The position numbers were made by a program, and so were the translations under genes. The notes under the pieces are model-generated. The model was not told the DNA's origin and did no database searches. It saw only the letters and a program-made list of their open reading frames with translations. DNA of 64,000 nucleotides, taken from Sphagnum magellanicum (taxonomy: Eukaryota > Streptophyta > Sphagnopsida > Sphagnales > Sphagnaceae). Location: positions 5,084,001-5,148,000 of the forward strand of contig CM038910.1 of assembly GCA_021904315.1 (NCBI GenBank). The letters run 5' to 3'. The number at the start of each line of letters is the position of its first letter. Position 1 is the stretch's first letter. This document shows positions 9,901 to 23,011 of this stretch, in pieces.

Positions 9901-11999
9901 AAGGGTGGGTAATGTGGGCCTCCCTGGATTTGGGAGTTGCTTCTAGGAAACGCGTACGCTAGCATGGTTTGAAAAACTCGTGTGGAAAATAACTAGTTCT
10001 AAAAGGCCACAGTGAATCAGCACCCACCAGCGCCCCATCCACTGGATGAAAGTTATGACACAGTTGTGGATGAACCTCAACTCAGTTAATATCTGTTTGT
10101 TTTCATCTTGGTAACTCATTCTGTAAGAAGTAGGTACTATAAATTGGTACATAGATAGCAAAAAAAAGGGACTACTGGCTAATTAGATGGTTTACACATA
10201 GGCAAGGGCTCTTTTTTATTACCTACGTATTTACAACCTGCTTGTAAGCTATTGGGAGGAATGTAGTAAAGCAGGCACGGAGGTAACCACCATGGTTAGA
10301 TAGTGAACGAGAATCCAACAGAAAACTGTCTCCTGACTGTTTGCCATCCATCCTTCATAGTGCGCTAGTGGGTGCTGCTGGTTCACTGTGGCCGTTCTAA
10401 AAGGGCTTTGTACTGCACTAGTTAGTCAAATATGAACTGAACTGAGCAGTTGCAGGATTGTTGCCAAACTCAAGAAAGTGTTGCCTTTCATGTGAAGCTT
10501 GTTTTTTTTTTTTGGCCTATCTCTGATTGCTACCTCAAACAACGTGCTTTTTTCCCTGAACTAGGGCAGACAGGATTTCAAAATTGTGGCAGTACTTTTG
10601 CACTACTAACTACGCCAGTTTACAATGGGGTACCTATTAGTCCAGTTTAGTTTTTTTTGTTTTGTTCCCAATGTGTTACCACAGTGTTCTCATCAAAGTT
10701 CCCAATGTGTTCCCAAAATATTCCCCAAGCTCTCAATGTGCTCCCTAACACGTTCCCAATAGCACCTCAATTTCTGTCCCAAATTGTTTGGCCATAGTTC
10801 AACTTCCATGTGTATAAGGAAAGCCAAAGGCAAGCATGAAAATGCATGCTTCTATCTTGTGGAGGGAAGCATGTTTAAGCTTCTATGTTGGAGAATGCCC
10901 CGTGTTCCAAAAAGATTGGTGATGGGCCAATCAAATGGCTCCTTCTGGAAGAACGAAAAACATAAAAGAAAAACAACTATGGGTGCAACCCTTCACTAAT
11001 TAATAGAAGCATTAAGGACTCTTTTCCAATTTGACATTTTCTACTACCAATAAGTGTTGTGGAAGTACCAGGAATGAGTACTCATATTGAAGAACCTCCA
11101 AGTCAACAAAAGTACAATGCAAATGAGAACACAAGTAGACACAAGTTACAACCCAAAGAAAAAACAAAAGTAGACAATCAACAAAAATCACATGAAGACC
11201 TTATGCAAAGAGGACTCATGGTTGCGAGATGACAATCAACAATAATAAACAAGATCTAAGACGAAACAACTCTCATCTACCACAAATCAACCAGTGACAA
11301 AAGTGCATTAGCTATAATGTCTAGATAAAATAAGGAACCCTAACCCAAGTGCAGCAACCTGCTCAAAAATCGTTATGGCTTGTGTATGTTGTAACATTAT
11401 GGGCACGTGTTGTTAATAATAAGAAATAAGAATCGAGGGGATTAAAGAAGACCATTGATGACATGTGATAGTGGTTTGTGCACAATTAGTCAAAAATGAA
11501 TTAAAACAATAATGATAACATTCATACATCTCAATAGCAAAGGGATTGAAATCATTGCGCATGTTTGCTCAGCATATGATCATGTCTTTTCTTGAACAAC
11601 CATCATCATTACATGTGCTATTGTTGTTGATGTTTGTTGCACCATGTCTGTGTGAATTGGATTAGCAATGATGACATCCATCAAAGTTCGAAAGTCATTT
11701 CTAAAGATAAGGATATGCACTTGTTGTCAGGCGTGGCAAGGGAAAAGGTGGGAGACCTCCTTCTAAACATGTGCTCCAGTCCCCCAAGTAATAGCTACGA
11801 GAGTATCATGAAATGTATCATGGGTTATTATATGTTCATTCCTGCAAAGGCACCAAAGCAAATGGGTACTTAAATTGTCAATGGTATGACCATACTGACA
11901 CTCTAAAAGATGGGCAACCATAGGATGTGATTAGCCAAGACAGGTATGTAATGTTAAAAAAAAATGGACTAAAGATAAACAAAATGCACATGTGTTAGG
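9901..11999. other. Gene-free stretch, unrecognised
   Basis: The longest open stretches are under 80 codons and show no motif I recognise. 10,670-10,790 contains imperfect short repeats of the phrase cccaatgtgttcc. The part nearest 12 kb may be the 3' tail of the non-LTR element that follows. Confidence 0.5.
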
Positions 12000-13560
12000 A
12001 TGAGCTAATAACCAAACACTTGCCTTTAGATTCGCACATGAGTGGAAACATGTTCACATGATATTTAAAGGAATGTTTATTAGGAATGAAGGAAGGTTTT
12101 TCTTGTGTAAGCAATACGGTAAAGAAACTTACAATTAAGGACAAAACGAAACCATTTGGCTTTCAAAAGGTGGGGACTTAATAGTAGACAACCTGGGGTA
12201 ACAAGGTTTGGGTATTTCATGATGTCATCTAGAACAGGGAAATGTCAATCTCAACATGTGCTATTGCATCAAAAGCATAGGGTGATCATCCTACTGGAAA
12301 CAAATAACAAGTGTAAGGGTGATCAGTGCCCAACATCCCAAGAATGCAGAGGAAACATTTTGAACTATAGAAAGGAGGCCAAATCCACCCAAAGAAACAA
12401 GAAAAGTGGTTTAACAATGAGTTGAATGACCAATAAAACCACCAAAAGATCCAACACTAAATAACTTCTCCAATGTAGCTATGATATGAGTATTGAACTA
12501 AGTGTAATGTTACAAAATACATGGAAATGGAAACATTGTACGAAGCAAATAGCCAAGGCACTAAGCATAGCACAATGAAAGCATCACAAAAGCCACTTAA
12601 GGATTTGTAAACATAAGGAGATTAAATATCGTCCCAAAATCCTTATGAAAAGTTTTAGCCATAAATGATTCAACGAATGATCTAAATCCTACTAATGTGC
12701 CCAAAATACAAAAACTCGAATTAGGAATAAAAAACTAGAAAGAAGTGATATAAAGTGATCCAACCCTTCTAAAGACCAAACTACACATTTCAATGGCTGC
12801 ACTAAAAACCTTAATGCTAAAATTCATGTTATACTCATAAAAACAAAAACCACATTTGATGCAAAACCTATTATATGCATATCATCCACCAATGAAATGA
12901 AAACACAAGTAGAGTGGGTTGGTATTGTAAACCAAAGAGCATGAAGGTGAACCAAAACAAACAATGTTTTTCCTAATGGGTCCCCTTCTCGTGTACTTAA
13001 CTTTGACGAAATGACCATGAAATCTCCATGTTCAAAAGCCCAAAATAAATATAGTGAAAATGGGAGTGCATAAAATTGTTGAACAAATGAGAAAAGTTAA
13101 TCCAAAAAACCTAGTGAAAATAATAACTCCTGAAAAATGGTTAGTTATGACACCAAATTGAAGGTGTTTCAAACATCCACCTATAACACCACCCAATCTA
13201 AGTGCAAATCTAACATCACTTGAATGCCATAAACCATTATCTCACATTCACCACAAGTCCTTACACCAAACTAATGAGGGTTAAAATGCTTTGCAAGAAT
13301 ATCCTTAAATTGAATAGCCAGTGTGCGAGCAACTAAGTGATAAGTCACCTCACCGATCGAAATGGAATATATGCTTCTAAATTGCTTCTCCAACAATAGG
13401 AGTTGAAATGCAAAAAGTAAACATGATATTGAAGGCAAAACATGACCTTGTGCAATGTGCCCACATACTTCAAAATAAAGGTTGAAACCACTCATAGAAT
13501 TATTTAGGACCAAACAATCTCATAAAAGCTCATACATCATACCCAAAGGCCCATAAAGAA
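12000..13560 (-). pseudogene. Non-LTR retrotransposon reverse transcriptase, degenerate
   Basis: The minus strand reads, in order: SIGEVTYHLVARTLAIQFKD (13,300-13,400; RT motif before the palm), HLDWVVL then VDV, a stop and NTFN (about 13,140-13,190; palm motif A with its Asp), REGDPLGKTLFVLVHLHAL (12,930-12,990; the QGDPL motif B), and CVFISLVDDMHIIG (12,880-12,920; catalytic xxDD motif C). Weaker matches run on to about 12.0 kb. The GDPL and (A/L)DD signatures are those of LINE-type rather than LTR-type RTs. Several in-frame stops and frame changes show it is inactive. No endonuclease or poly(A) tail is visible. Confidence 0.8.
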
Positions 13561-15329
13561 AAAAAAATGATAAACGAGCCAAAGCAAAAATAAATGCCTT
13601 CTAATCTAAAATAACTTTCACCTCAAAATGGAAATAATTGACCCAAAAAAAAAAAAAAATCAACCTCAACAAGTCAATGGAAAAAACAAAAAACTCTCAT
13701 AGTCTCGTTAGATGAGGTTACATGTGTATTCAGAATTAATGCACATACTACTTGAATGTACTCCCTCTACATGAACAAGGGCTTGTGCATGACATAAGTG
13801 TACTAATGGAAGTGGGGTAAGATCTACCACCAAAACACCCACCAGTTATATAAGGCTAGTTCTTTGAGTTGAACTAAATTTAACAAGTTAGCTATTTTTT
13901 TCAAAATGGCTGAAAAATGTGTTAAAAAGGTTTTCAAATCATCAAATTTCGACTTAAATTTTTATTTTTTAAAAAACCAGATTTCTGTATTGGGTTCTAA
14001 TATGTTAGGCAAAACCATTAAGGGCGCTTCAACTTTTTGATTTTCTTATCCTGTGTATAGCCAAATTTGGGTTAAATGTCTTATGGATGATGGCCAGTTC
14101 AGCTACTTCACAAAAATGAGAAAAAAAGGCACTGCTCATGACCACCTTGAACTCTTAAAAAACCAGAGATTGGGTTCTGATGCATTAACTGCCACTCTAA
14201 AAATAAACGGTGCTTAGCTGATTCTTTGAGAAAATTGTTCCGTGTTTGATTTTTTTTTAATAAATAACCAAAACCAGATGTTGTTTAATTTGATTTCTTT
14301 TCCAAAAAAACTTGAAACAGTGCTTCTTTGATTTAAAAATTTCAAGTCCCTGAGCCTGTGTGGCCGGCCCCCTGGATGGGGGTCTCTTTGTGCCTTTTTC
14401 TTTGCAATGAATTCTTTCATTTGAGGGCTACATTAACACCCATGCACTTTTCACTTTACAATTTTGTCACCAGTTCACTAAGGGTAGTAGGATCACCATG
14501 TTGGATCCTGGGCTATACAATCATTTTTATTTTCCCTCATGTCTGAGCATGCTTTTGTTGAAGCCTGGTTGTTTGAAACTCAGTCCAGTGTTGGTCAGTT
14601 GTTTAACTTTTAAGAAGATGCGCTCCAGTTCTGATTTTGAAATAAACTAGAAATGTCTCAGTTCCAGTTCCACAAACAAATGGATTCCAAAATTTGGTTT
14701 CAAAATTTGTCCAATTCTTTAAAACAATTGATTTTTGTTTCCATTTTGAAAAATCAGAGCCAGTTGGAGTCTGGTTCTTACTAACCCAGACTGGAACCAA
14801 CAGTTAACTGCCAGTTAATCACTAATTAAACCCCGGTTCCAGTCATTTTTGTTCAAAAAACCATGTGTATAAGTTCCAGTTCCACATATAAATAAAATTA
14901 GGAACCTGGTTCCAGGTCCAGTTTTTTTATATTAAAAAAAAGCTGATTATGGTTCTGAAAATTAGACCCCAATCTGATTCAGTTTTTATTATTTGGAACC
15001 AGTGCTTCTTACTCACCAAAACAGATAGCCCACCACTGTTTATATTAACCCTACAAATCCAAAATTCAACATTGCAATATCATATCAAGGCTCCAGACTC
15101 CACACTATCTTACAATTTCACATGGAACTGGTTTGGGTGTCTTATTTAGACATTTCTCATGTTTTTTCATAGGTGCAGCATGCTTCTAGTTCTGCATGGG
15201 TTGAAGTCAATTTGATCTGTAATGTGGGAGAGAATACCAGTTTTCCCCCCCACACACTGTGCGGAAAACTGGTTACAACAATCTGGAGTAAGCCTTGGTA
15301 AAACCCATAACCACCTAACAGAACGGTGG
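13561..15329. other. Gene-free AT-rich stretch
   Basis: No coding feature is recognised. Around 14,580-14,950 the sequence repeats phrases such as ccagttcc and tggttcc at irregular spacing, possibly an old diverged tandem repeat. Confidence 0.4.
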
Positions 15330-15930
15330 CTCACTCCTGGATATGCCTGTTCCTGGATGGACCTGGCCCTACCCATAATACATTTGGTGACCATGTTGAG
15401 GTGCTCGAAGATTTTCCATGCACTTCAGTACAAACGTCAAACATTTTACTACTTTTACACTCCACTTCACTGTAAAGTGCATCTCACCGTGTTGTGTGTT
15501 TTCCTCTTGGAAGATCCATGCTGGTCATTTGATCCAGAACAGCAAAACTGTGAGAAATGTTTGAATTAGCTTATATTGGAAGACGACCATTGCATGCTCA
15601 ACATTAGCTTATATTGGCTCACTCCTGGATATGCCTGTTCCTGGATGGACCTGGCCCTACCCATAATACATTTTGGTGACCATGCTGAGGTGCTCCAAAG
15701 ATTTTCCAGGCACTTCAGTAAAAACGTCAAACATTTTACTACTTTTACACTCCACTTCACTGTAAAGTGCATCTCACCGTGTTGCGTGTTTTCCTCTTGG
15801 GAGATCCATGCTGGTCATTTGCTCCAGAACAGCAAAACTGTGAGAAATGTTGAATTAGCTTATATTGGAAGACGACCATTGCATGCTCAACATTAGCTTA
15901 TATTGGAAAACTACCATTGCATGCTCATCC
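15330..15930. repeat. Tandem duplication, 288-bp unit, with an embedded 38-bp repeat
   Basis: The block starting ctcactcctggatatgcctg occurs at 15,330 and again at 15,618, a period of 288 bp, with high identity through the whole unit. Within it the phrase ttagcttatattgg recurs at about 15,567, 15,605, 15,855 and 15,893, giving a 38-bp unit at the boundaries. Open frames across it (for example the minus strand peptide MGRARSIQEQAYPGVS, seen twice) are by-products of the duplication. The origin of the unit is unknown. Confidence 0.85.
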
Positions 15931-16711
15931 TGTGAGATACGCAAATCTTGTAGTCTTTGTTCGAAGACTTGTTCATGGACCCAAAATGAGGAACTTTTGT
16001 GACTTTTATCAAATTTCCTGTTGACCATATTCTGTGTTAAAACGTCAACAAAACACCAAAAGCATGGATATGATGACACCAGGTAAGCCCACTGCAGGGC
16101 CCACAAGTAAAGCCCACTGCGGGGCCTAAGCTTCTCCTTAGTTAAGTCCCAGTTTTTCCCAAGATTGTCCCTGAAAGCCAGAGAAATGGGTCATTTGAAC
16201 CTCTTCACTCTTCACCTCCCTCCATGTCAAATAGGTTTCACAAAGAAACAGAAACCATCCACCCACAAGCAAAATACACTGGATCTTTTAGAGACTGGAC
16301 ATTCAAAAGAATATTTTCTAATCCTCCCTGAAGGGAAAACTCTGAGAAGCTCTGGTGGAAAACAATTGTGTGCACATAGCCCGGTTGGAAACCTGGTAAG
16401 AAATCAGGCGACAGTAGAGTTATCCATAATGTACTCCAAGACTGGGGGTAGTGGCCCCTTGTTTTGTGAAACTGGAGATGAAATGAGAAGTCAGGATGAA
16501 AACTGCACAGAAATAAGAACCGAACAAACTTGTGTTTTCACCTAAATTGGTCCTCCTGGGAGTTTCACCCTCCCCCCCAGTTTTGGATTTGCCTTCCCTG
16601 TGCCTTCACTGCTGCTCATTTTTCTTTTATTAAATCAAAGGCTTGTGAGAATATGATCTGCAAATCATCTGAACTGATGATACCCAGTTTGATAAAATGG
16701 TACCCAATTTC
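15931..16711. other. Unrecognised stretch with one 126-codon open frame
   Basis: A plus-strand frame from 16,165 to 16,545 is open for 126 codons starting at ATG (MSLKAREMGHLNLF), but the peptide shows no domain, signal peptide or repeat I know. Neighbouring sequence is transposon-like. I do not call it a gene. Confidence 0.3.
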
Positions 16712-16940
16712 GCTCACTTTATGGCGACACTCAAATTCAAATCGTGAATGAAACAGGGACTAGAGAGTCAAACTAAGGCCCAAAGACATTTTTGCTCACA
16801 CTTTAGGCTACACTCAAATTGTGTATGAACAGGAATTAGAGGGTCAAACTAGGGCCAAAAGACATTTTGCTCACTTTTGGACTACCTTCAAATTGCAGAT
16901 AAAATAGGGACTTGAGGGTTCAACTAGGGCCCAACAACAG
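16712..16940. repeat. Three degenerate tandem repeats of about 75-82 bp
   Basis: Three consecutive blocks begin with gctcac and contain, in the same order, tcaaattg or a variant, a gggactagag-like phrase, gtcaaactagggcc and agacatttt: about 16,712-16,793, 16,794-16,868 and 16,869-16,940. They differ by many substitutions, so the array is old. Confidence 0.7.
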
Positions 16941-17429
16941 GGTGACTTTTGAGAACAACTCCATTTTCATACTTACTATCCTTGCACTTTTTGCATCTAG
17001 CACAACCAAAGACTTTTTGATCCTCTCACAAGTCATCAGAAAAAGATTTGTTGCAATTTGGGTGTGAAAAGTTGTCAAATACACATGATGGAAATATTTT
17101 TGCACACTGTATATGAATTGTCAAACCTGTACCCAGTGAAGTGGGAGTGAGCAAAGCTTGAAATTGAATGAGTAAGATGGTGGGATGGCCAGCATGGACT
17201 AGCACCCACCACTACACCGTAATTCTAGTGATGATGATTCCTCGGAGTTGGTTTAAGTGAGACAACTCTAGATTTCATAAATCGTAAATCATCATTTGAA
17301 CAATTCCAAACTGAAATTCATTTCGCTCATTCTTGAGTAAAGAGATATGAAAAAATACTTCTCCTGATCTATGTCTTTTTAAAGATTTTTTTTCAACACC
17401 GTATTCAGAAACAAAATTTCAATATTTTC

Positions 17430-17650
17430 TCCACCAATTTGCATCCAATGTTGTTTTTTCCATTGAATCTTAATTCATTTCAATTGGAATTGAATTTAGT
17501 TGTATTTGAATTCCATTCAACAATGTATTTAACTTCAATTGAATTCAATTTGAATCCAATTCAATTCAATTCAATTTGCATGCAATGTCATTCAATATTT
17601 TCATTTGAATGTAACTTAATGTATTGTATTTTCTTGAATATTGAACAGTA
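17430..17650. repeat. Dispersed AT-rich repeat, copy A
   Basis: It contains caatttgcatccaat, runs of the pentamer caatt/gaatt, and gtcattcaatattttcattt. The same succession occurs at 58,876-59,175 and, in shortened form, at 42,420-42,540. The unit looks like a non-autonomous repeat family with an internal ttcaa/attca microsatellite. No termini could be fixed. Confidence 0.65.
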
Positions 17651-18990
17651 TTAATGCAATGTATTAAGAAACCACTTCAATGCACCCCTACTCATCAAAG
17701 CAACAATACCACGAATGAAATGGTGGTTTGAAAAGGTTTAGAATGCTTCAACCTTATTCCATATAGCAATCAGATAAAGAATATAATTTCAGTTCACATT
17801 ACTAATTTAGGGTTTGGTGAATTTTGTGGGTTTTTAAAGCAACATCTGCATTCCTCTGAAATACTCCTGCCCAAAATAAAACAGACATGCCTTTGCCGCC
17901 AAATCAAACTGCACAATGAATAAATATTGTAAGATGTGATCATGTGCTTTTGCAATGCTAACAAAAACAAACTTTATATTATTGAGCATTATTCCTTCTT
18001 TTCCCCCTTCCTGGGTGCTTCTGTTAATGGAGCTTGCCAGGGTTTCATCACTACATTAACTACTTAGAGAACATACTTAGTTAACTTGACATTTGTGTAA
18101 CCACAACATCTTGCCCTCTGGATAAGAGAAGATTGCGAGCAAAGAAAAAAAATCAGTTATGTCCAGTGCATATCTAGCGAATAAAGCATCAATTGGGTTT
18201 GGTATATATTTATTGTATTCTTGGCCATAATATAAATATGTAAAAATTGAAATTTTCAATCCAATTGAATTGTGTAATGATGAGACTATTGTCCTCAATG
18301 ACTCTAGTTTAAAGTTCGTTCTTGATAATGAAAAATTTACCAAAGGAATTGCAAAAAGAAAAATAAATCATATGAATCAACTTTAAGGTTCCAATTTAAT
18401 TGGGTTGTACATTTGCCACATGGGCTAAATGTGTGAACATGGTAGAGTGTTTGATTGATTTTCATTTTTTTTAAATGTGGGTGTAATTTAGTAGTTCTTG
18501 TTCATTGAACAAGTGAATTCACTGGATCCCCACTAGGTCCCATTTGGTGAGACTAATGAATTTATTCAAAATCTAGTGAAAGCACTTGGCAAACATTGGA
18601 CGCATTTCTTGTAGTGTTTGTTTAGTGTCAAAATTGTAGTGGCATTGAGAAGCATGAAAAAATCTTCAAGTTAAAATGGGACACATTAAAAAAAATGGTG
18701 AATAATATGTTGATAAGGATAAAGATGAAGCAAAGGTATATTGCTAAAAACTATCACTTATCAGTGAAAGTATGTCATTCAACTGAAGACTATTTAAACT
18801 CCACACCAATTCACATGTCTCAAGGGGGAATGAACTTGTAAAAAATTACATGGATTATTTTCCACCTCTTATGACAAGGGAGTTTCATACACATGATGGA
18901 GTATGAAACAATGAACAAACTTTTCCATTTATTAAGTGTCCCATGAACACCTAGGCCCAATTGAAGTGACTATGTTATATGGATCATTGT
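17651..18990. other. AT-rich stretch without a recognised gene
   Basis: Short open frames only. The last part may belong to the hAT-like fragment that begins near 18,990, but I could not align it to transposase motifs. Confidence 0.4.
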
Positions 18991-19190
18991 TGAACATATG
19001 TATAAGCAAGTGTTGTTGAAAGCAATGATTATTATTCAAGCTTCAAGGTTCATATCAATAACATGCAACAAAATCATAATCATGGACAACACGTCATGGG
19101 TTTCAATACATGCATATGTTGTTCAAAATTGGAACCACATATCCATCTTGATCTCTTTGGACCATGCATCTTGTGAAGAGCAAATATAAA
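18990..19190 (+). pseudogene. hAT-like transposase fragment
   Basis: The plus strand reads SRFISITCNKIIIMDNTSWV and then SIHAYVVQNWNHISILISL. This resembles the segment of plant hAT-superfamily transposase-like proteins in which a D-N-T/Q-x-W-I-S-I-H motif precedes YVV.xW.RIPILL. It is a short open piece of 63 codons with no neighbouring domains. The family assignment rests on this one block. Confidence 0.5.
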
Positions 19191-22100
19191 AAACATCACA
19201 AAAATAATCGTGACTATGGTGTGCAGTGTTGGTGGATTGTGCAAAGAAGACATCACTAATAAACTTTTGTCAATTTGAATTAATATATTTGTTCACAACC
19301 ATGTTTATACTATGCATTTATAAATTATACTCAATTTTACATTTGTAATCATTTGTGCATGTTTTTACATGGATAGCAATCCTTGTTATCACATGTATAA
19401 ATGGAATTAATGTTTTCCATGGAACAAAGACAAGAATTGTTAAACAACTTCACATCTTGTGGATTGAAGGCAAGAAGTAATCCATGCAACATGGTAAGCT
19501 TTGTAAAAGTGGATCAATTTCTATTTTGTGAATGTTATAAACTAATATGAGCTAAGTTGTTAACAAGTGTGGTTAAAGAAGGTAGACCCATATGTTGTTG
19601 GTTAGATTAATATTCCCTTGTAAGTTGTTGACAAATATGGTTAATCATAACTTGTTACTAATCACAAGTTGATGTTAACAAATGTGGGTGATCAAAATAA
19701 TATGAATTAGGTTGTTATTGACTTTACTTGTTACTTTTGGGTAATTAAACATTGGTATGGATATTCCAAGCAATTTTTTTGTTGTCAATTCTAAGCCAAG
19801 TGTTGAGCTTGACCCATTCTTGCCTTTGGAAACACTTAATATGCAAGCTAACTTGTTCAAATTAATAAAATAGTTTAATGTGATTGTCAAGGTGTAAACA
19901 TTTTTTGAAATTAATCTAGTGACTAAAAAACCTAAGACTTGATACTTTGGAAGCAATGAACTCTAACATTAAATGGTTGTGATGTGTTTTGGTAGTTTGG
20001 AAAACTATAGTCAAAAAAACAATTTCTACAACATTTTTGTTTGATCATGTGGTGGCATGGACTTTGGTTGAATTGAGGGAACTAATAAGCTTGATGGTTA
20101 TATATTGTACTTCTTGCAATGAACAAAATTGAAGGAAATATGATTAAGATTCAAGTCCAAACTTAATGGTATGAATTACTTGAAGTATCACATGAGTGGT
20201 AACAAAAGGTTAGAATTGTTAATACCTACATGTAGTCAATGTTGTTAGTGGGGAGACAAAACAAAATATTAAAAAAACAAAATTTGTTTAGTGAGTATTA
20301 TGATGTAATTAATAAGTCAATAATTATTATTACTATTAGTTGGGTTTTATTTAGTTATATGTAGCTTGCAATTTCATGGGCATGTTTTGTATGTAGCCAA
20401 ATTTAACTTGAAACCTTTTGAGTTTGTTGCCATTTTTGGGGTGTTGCATAATTAAATTTGTTGCCAATTATTTTAAATTTAGAAGTTCTATTTAGTTAGT
20501 TAACTAAATTCATTCAAATTTTTCTTTTGTTTTGCCAACTAACTTCACTTTACCAATTTAAGGTTTTCCCCATTCTAAAAAAAATAGGGGCCACCCTATC
20601 TACCATGTATAAAAATTAGAAAAAAAGTTGATCCCAAAAGATTATTTTGATTCACTTTCTTTTTTTTGCTTTGGTTATAAGCTCAAGGCTATAGTTGTAA
20701 CAACAAAGTTCATGAAACCATCCACGACTTGAGGCAAGTCATCTTCTTTTGGTGTTTTAATTTGAATTCAAAACACCAGATTCATAGAAACACAAACTTG
20801 TAAAAAACCAAATGCACATTGGACTTTCAAATTGCAAATATTTCATTGCAATGCAAGAAATCAGTTTTGTGAGTGAGCTTGTAAATGGAACATGCAATTT
20901 GAATACTCACAAGCATTACACATTGATGCTTGTGTCCTTCTTAATGAATGGCTTCAATTTTGTAGTCAATTGATGCACAAACTTTTAAATGACTTTGAAA
21001 AGTTTGATTTATTTAAATTTGTCATATTGAATCATGAAAAAAATATGAAAACCAAGTTGAGGGCTTGACCTTCAACTAGTTTTCAAATTCTTTGCTTAGT
21101 AGCCATTCACTTGATAAATGTCATTTTGTACTGATGCAAAAAATACAGTTCAACAAGATTTGGACAAGCATTTACTTTTTGACAAATCCTCAACAATCCT
21201 TGGAAATTGTATTGTGAAATCATTAATGTCTATTTCATAACATAGTAATAATGATTCATGTGCTTATAATACCATGTGAAAAAATGCACAAATGAAACAA
21301 GCTTGCACAAAATTGTTTCCAAATAGTAATGACTTCACCAACTTCAAATGATATGCAAAAATAATGATAAATTGACAATTAAAAAAATATGAAAAAACAA
21401 AAAAATTCACATAATTGGACAATTTGCATAAAATAATGTTCATTTCAAACTTCAAAATTTTACACACATAAAACAAAAACAGATTAATAAAGCACAAGTT
21501 TAAAAAGTAACTGAACAAGGACTTTAACATCATAAATAGGCTCTCCATTGATGTCTTCCTCAACTTCAATGATCAAAAAAAAATAGACTCACCTAATATT
21601 GAACACATAAAATAACTTTTAAAAAAGTGCAAACAAAATAAAACAAAGGATTATCAAAGCAAATGCAGAAAGTTTGATCAACAATTAAACAATGGATGAT
21701 CTTTAGAAAGCACAAGTGATGAATGGATAATGAAAGACCTTTAAAAATTGGTGAAGTATTGTGAAATATTGAACCCATGGATACCTTGAGCCCAATGAAA
21801 CATCAATGATAATTATTGCAATTTGTATACATAGGGTAAATACTAATTAGCTTTGTTATTTTGTTAAATTATTTAATGTACATAATGATATTGGAAAAAT
21901 TCACAATGAAGTTGAGGCCTTTATGTACTATTTTCATTATCAAAACATGTAATAATTTTCAAATTGCTTTCTTGCATGGAACCTAGTGAGTTTCACAAAT
22001 ACATCCTTTCTTCTTTCTACTCATGCATCCTAAATTGGACCATGAAACTATAAGATGAGGACTTTCTACCCTAAATTATGTCATTATATGTCTACTAGTT

Positions 22101-23011
22101 GTTAAAGTTTTCACCTTTTGTATATGTTTCTTTCAACAATTGTGAACAACATTATGCTTCTTGCTCCTATTGTATGTTTAATGGCCACCAAGCGTTGATG
22201 ATTATTTTCCTACTTTCTCCCAACCTATGTCCGATTTTTTAATTGCAATTTCATATTTTGCAAAAAACTTAAAATTATATAAACCTTTTATTAATCGTTT
22301 TCAAAAGTCCATGGTCTATTTTAACTTTTTGTTTTGCAAGATCCAGACTACATATTGATCCTATTCAAATCGTCAAATGCAAAATGAGAAGGAAAATCAT
22401 ACTAAATTATTTGTTATTGACAAATCTATTGCTACTAAAGGTGTTTTCTAGGATGTTGGATATTTGACGAGTGACAATTCTATTCAAGGAAGCAAAGATG
22501 ACATTGAAAAACATATGGGCCTAGATTATGGCTCATTTGGTTTGCCATTATCCGTTGAAAAAGCCAATGACCAAGTGAATAATTTTCTTAAAACTATCCA
22601 TACCATTTTGTGTTTGTTTGTGAAAATCACAATTTTAAAACTTATAATACATTTATTTTCATCTTGTTGACGATTTCAAATTCCTATTGTTTTGTGTGGG
22701 GATGCACATGACATTTCTTCGCCTCCCAAAATAATTATGGATTATGTCCTTTCAATTTTGGGTCTTCACCCCAAATATCACCTTTAGTCCAAAATGCCAA
22801 AATCACATCCTGCTGGGGTGAGTTGATTGCATGTGATTTTGACCTCAATGGGGTTTTGGTGGCAAAAAAGGTTGTTGGGTTTGATATGTGAATGTTCATC
22901 AATTCTTCCATTACATTCAAACTTGGATTAAAAGATTTCTTAATGAGACATTTAATTCGATTTGAAATTTATATTTGGTCTACAACATGACATTACAACA
23001 TTGACAAATAT
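19191..23011. other. AT-rich gene-free stretch
   Basis: No conserved gene or recognisable transposon protein is visible. The sequence is very AT-rich with many short direct repeats such as ttgttaacaa-like and aattcaaa-like phrases (19,500-19,700; 20,400-20,600). A minus-strand frame of 61 codons at 22,735-22,920 (TTFFATKTPLRSKSHAINSP) reads like degraded coding sequence but I cannot name it. Confidence 0.4.

Noticed and set aside
16165..16545. 126-codon open frame as a gene
   Set aside because: No recognisable domain, no clear introns, and it lies between tandem repeats in transposon-rich sequence.
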